Positions 55,333 to 57,029 of a stretch of DNA of 57,029 nucleotides are shown here, piece after piece. The stretch covers positions 16,567 to 73,595 of the forward strand of contig JABSOI010000028.1 of the NCBI GenBank assembly GCA_013216015.1. Direction: 5' to 3'. A program made the translations under genes and the position numbers. Source of the stretch: Alteromonadaceae bacterium. GTDB lineage: Bacteria; Pseudomonadota; Gammaproteobacteria; Enterobacterales; Alteromonadaceae. The number at the start of each line of letters is the position of its first letter. Within the stretch, counting starts at the first letter, position 1. The notes under the pieces are model-generated. The model saw only the letters and a program-made list of their open reading frames with translations. It made no database searches and was not told the origin of the DNA.

Positions 55333-55997
55333 AAAAAAATGTCTTAGCCATTGTAGCTCATCCAGATGATGAGGCCATAGGGTGCGGAGGAGCATTAATA
55401 AAACATCAGCAACAAGGTGATGCAATTACCATTATTTATATGACTGATGGCGTATCTGCTCGTGGCAATAACTCAACAGAAAGTTCCAGTCGTAACAAAA
55501 TGGCCGATAAAATAGGCCGTTACCTCAACGCTAAGCAACATTTTTTCAATTTTCCCGACAACCAAATGGACCAGACACCTTTACTCAATATTATTAAAAG
55601 CATTGAGTCTGTGACCGAAAAAATAGCACCTGATATTATCTATACCCACCATATTTGTGATTTGAACGTAGATCATAGAATAGTGCATCAGGCGGTATTA
55701 ACTGCATTCCGCCCATTTCCCAACACAAAGCCAGTTGCTATTTACGCCTTCGAAGTTAACTCAAGTACAGAGTGGAATACACCCAATAGCGCTAACGCTT
55801 TCATACCGACAAGTTTCATTGATATTTCAAAACAAATAAATAATAAAATTGAACTGCTTGAAATTTATCAAACTGAAATGCATAACTACCCACACTCAAG
55901 ATCAATAGAGTCGATAGAGGCATTAGCCAAAGTTAGAGGAAGCTCGGTCGGAGTTAGTTTTGCCGAAGCATTTATGTTAATCCGTGAATTAAAATAA
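55329..55997 (+). CDS. PIG-L family N-deacetylase
   Basis: 222 residues from the ATG at 55329, which has GGAG 8 nt upstream and overlaps the pseI stop (ATGA). The upstream ATG at 55314 adds five residues without a good site. Zinc motif AHPDDEAIGCGGAL at the N-terminus and a His-rich THHICDLNVDHR segment (metal His) are diagnostic for LmbE/PIG-L deacetylases. They remove acetyl groups from N-acetyl sugars. In this operon it may deacetylate an N-acetyl group of pseudaminic acid. Confidence 0.88.
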   Translation: MKKNVLAIVAHPDDEAIGCGGALIKHQQQGDAITIIYMTDGVSARGNNSTESSSRNKMADKIGRYLNAKQHFFNFPDNQMDQTPLLNIIKSIESVTEKIAPDIIYTHHICDLNVDHRIVHQAVLTAFRPFPNTKPVAIYAFEVNSSTEWNTPNSANAFIPTSFIDISKQINNKIELLEIYQTEMHNYPHSRSIESIEALAKVRGSSVGVSFAEAFMLIRELK

Positions 55998-56011
55998 ATA
56001 GAGGCGCTAAA

Positions 56012-56971
56012 ATGAAAGATGTGAAAACAATTTGTCCCGTTTGCAGACATACGGAAAATACTGCATTACTAGCCTTGCACAGCTACCCTATTTACCAGCA
56101 TCCAATGGCGAATACATCAACGATCCCATTACCACACACCATTGATTTAGAGTATTTAATTTGTGATTCTTGTGCACATGCCTTTCAACGAAGCTACGAC
56201 AGAGATATTTTAGAAAAAATATACTCATGTCATTACTATACTCCAGCACCGAGCGGTGTAGGTGCAACGTTTAGAAATGACTTTATTCATTTTATTAAAC
56301 ACCAGTCACCTATAAATAAAGACAATGCAAAAATATTTGAAGTTGGTTGCTCAAGTGGAGAAATATTATCAGAACTAAAATCACTTTACCCAAATGCAGA
56401 ATTTAGCGCCGTTGAGCCAAACGAAGAAACAGCTATTGCCGCACAAAAAAATGGTTTTGAGGTTGCCACCGAGTTTTTTACGACAAAATATTCCCAAACC
56501 CTAACGAATAAATTTGATGTTATATATTCACGACATGTCATAGAGCATATATTTGACTTTGAAGACTTTTTTAATGCCACAACTCAAGTTTGTCATAACA
56601 AAAGCCAATTAATTCTTGAAACACCAAGCTTAGACTGGGCAACAGAGAATTCATCTACTATGGCATTTCATGTTGAGCATGTTCACGTATTTTCTGAAAG
56701 ATCCTTAGTTACCCTGGCTCAAAATTATGGCTGGTTCAAAGAGAAAAAATGTATTACCAGTTCAGGTAACCTAATAGTTTCATTCTCCAGAACTGGGAGC
56801 AATAAAAACCTACCAACACCGCCTCACAATCAAACGGGGTTACAATCAAGAAATCAGCTGCTATCCAATAAAATTCAAAATATTTGTAAGGATAAACAAG
56901 TAATTTTTTGGGGGGCAGGTATAGGCGCTGTAACATTACTAGCCTTATCCAAGTTATACCAATTGGATTAA
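56012..56971 (+). CDS. Zinc-binding SAM methyltransferase, C-terminally truncated
   Basis: 319 residues. N-terminal zinc site CPVC...CDSC (about residues 9-55) is followed by a class I methyltransferase core with IFEVGCSSGEILSEL and SRHVIEHIFDFEDFF. Relatives of this C-methyltransferase type are usually about 400 residues, with a second Rossmann-like lobe. That lobe starts at VIFWGAGIGAVTLLALSKL, and the frame stops soon after at YQLD. The stop falls within a sequence resembling a mobile-element end (56958 onward), so the gene is probably broken by insertion. It could alternatively be a short natural variant. Confidence 0.75.
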   Translation: MKDVKTICPVCRHTENTALLALHSYPIYQHPMANTSTIPLPHTIDLEYLICDSCAHAFQRSYDRDILEKIYSCHYYTPAPSGVGATFRNDFIHFIKHQSPINKDNAKIFEVGCSSGEILSELKSLYPNAEFSAVEPNEETAIAAQKNGFEVATEFFTTKYSQTLTNKFDVIYSRHVIEHIFDFEDFFNATTQVCHNKSQLILETPSLDWATENSSTMAFHVEHVHVFSERSLVTLAQNYGWFKEKKCITSSGNLIVSFSRTGSNKNLPTPPHNQTGLQSRNQLLSNKIQNICKDKQVIFWGAGIGAVTLLALSKLYQLD

Positions 56972-57029
56972 GTTTTTGGTCTATATTTACCTTACGATAT
57001 TCTTCTAGTTTTTAATAAAAATGACAAAA
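56957..57029. mobile_element. Possible end of an insertion element or MITE
   Basis: From TATACCAATTGGATTAAG onward the sequence turns very AT-rich, and the methyltransferase frame ends inside the first 15 bp. The start resembles the ACCAATT...AATTAAT of the element at 28970. Only the first ~73 bp are in the window, so no transposase can be seen. Confidence 0.35.

Overview
The window reads as AT-rich chromosomal DNA of a polar-flagellated marine gammaproteobacterium. Gene order and protein sequences point to the Alteromonadales, most likely a Colwellia/Thalassotalea relative; this is inferred from content, not from any search. About 35 kb (roughly 10.5-48 kb) is one flagellar and chemotaxis locus.

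Region by region: (1) 1-10.3 kb is accessory: a 231-bp-period duplication of a gene tail, a beta-CASP metallo-beta-lactamase-fold nuclease, a HepT/MntA toxin-antitoxin pair, a small membrane-anchored protein, a Sel1-repeat protein, a 1112-residue lipoprotein with an empty 1.1-kb upstream region, and an MlaA lipoprotein. (2) 10.5-20.7 kb, minus strand, is the chemotaxis block, in transcription order fliA, cheY, cheZ, cheA, cheB, motC, motD, parC, parP, cheW, DUF2802. CheA has a four-fold acidic repeat where a P2 domain would be expected. (3) 20.8-39.8 kb, minus strand, is the basal body, export apparatus and C-ring: fliE F G H I J K L M N O P Q R, flhB, flhA, flhF, flhG. (4) 40.1-44.8 kb holds the regulators flrC, flrB and flrA. 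A (TTTTTG)n tract and four palindromic repeats sit between flrA and flrB. (5) 45.3-48.0 kb, now plus strand, holds fliS, a FliT-like gene and a flagellinolysin (a flagellin with a built-in HEXXH metallopeptidase). The flagellinolysin is cut in two by what looks like a 7-bp insertion. (6) 48.3-57 kb, plus strand, is a pseudaminic acid pathway: pseB, pseC, pseF, a pseG-pseH fusion, an ATP-grasp protein, a HAD phosphatase, pseI, a PIG-L deacetylase and a methyltransferase that is cut short at the window edge.

How it fits together: FlrA should activate flrBC from a sigma-54 promoter. I can see GG-N10-GC sigma-54 sites upstream of flrB, fliE, fliK, flhA, fliS and pseB. FliA (sigma-28) then drives late genes, and an excellent sigma-28 site precedes the flagellinolysin. 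The pse genes should make the nonulosonic acid that decorates flagellin. fliD, flaG, intact flagellins, the flg genes and a glycosyltransferase are not in the window and must lie elsewhere.

The most interesting items are the split flagellinolysin, the CheA repeat region beside parC/parP, the hexanucleotide tract upstream of flrBC, and the unusual tailoring genes (ATP-grasp, HAD, PIG-L, methyltransferase) inside the pseudaminic acid operon.
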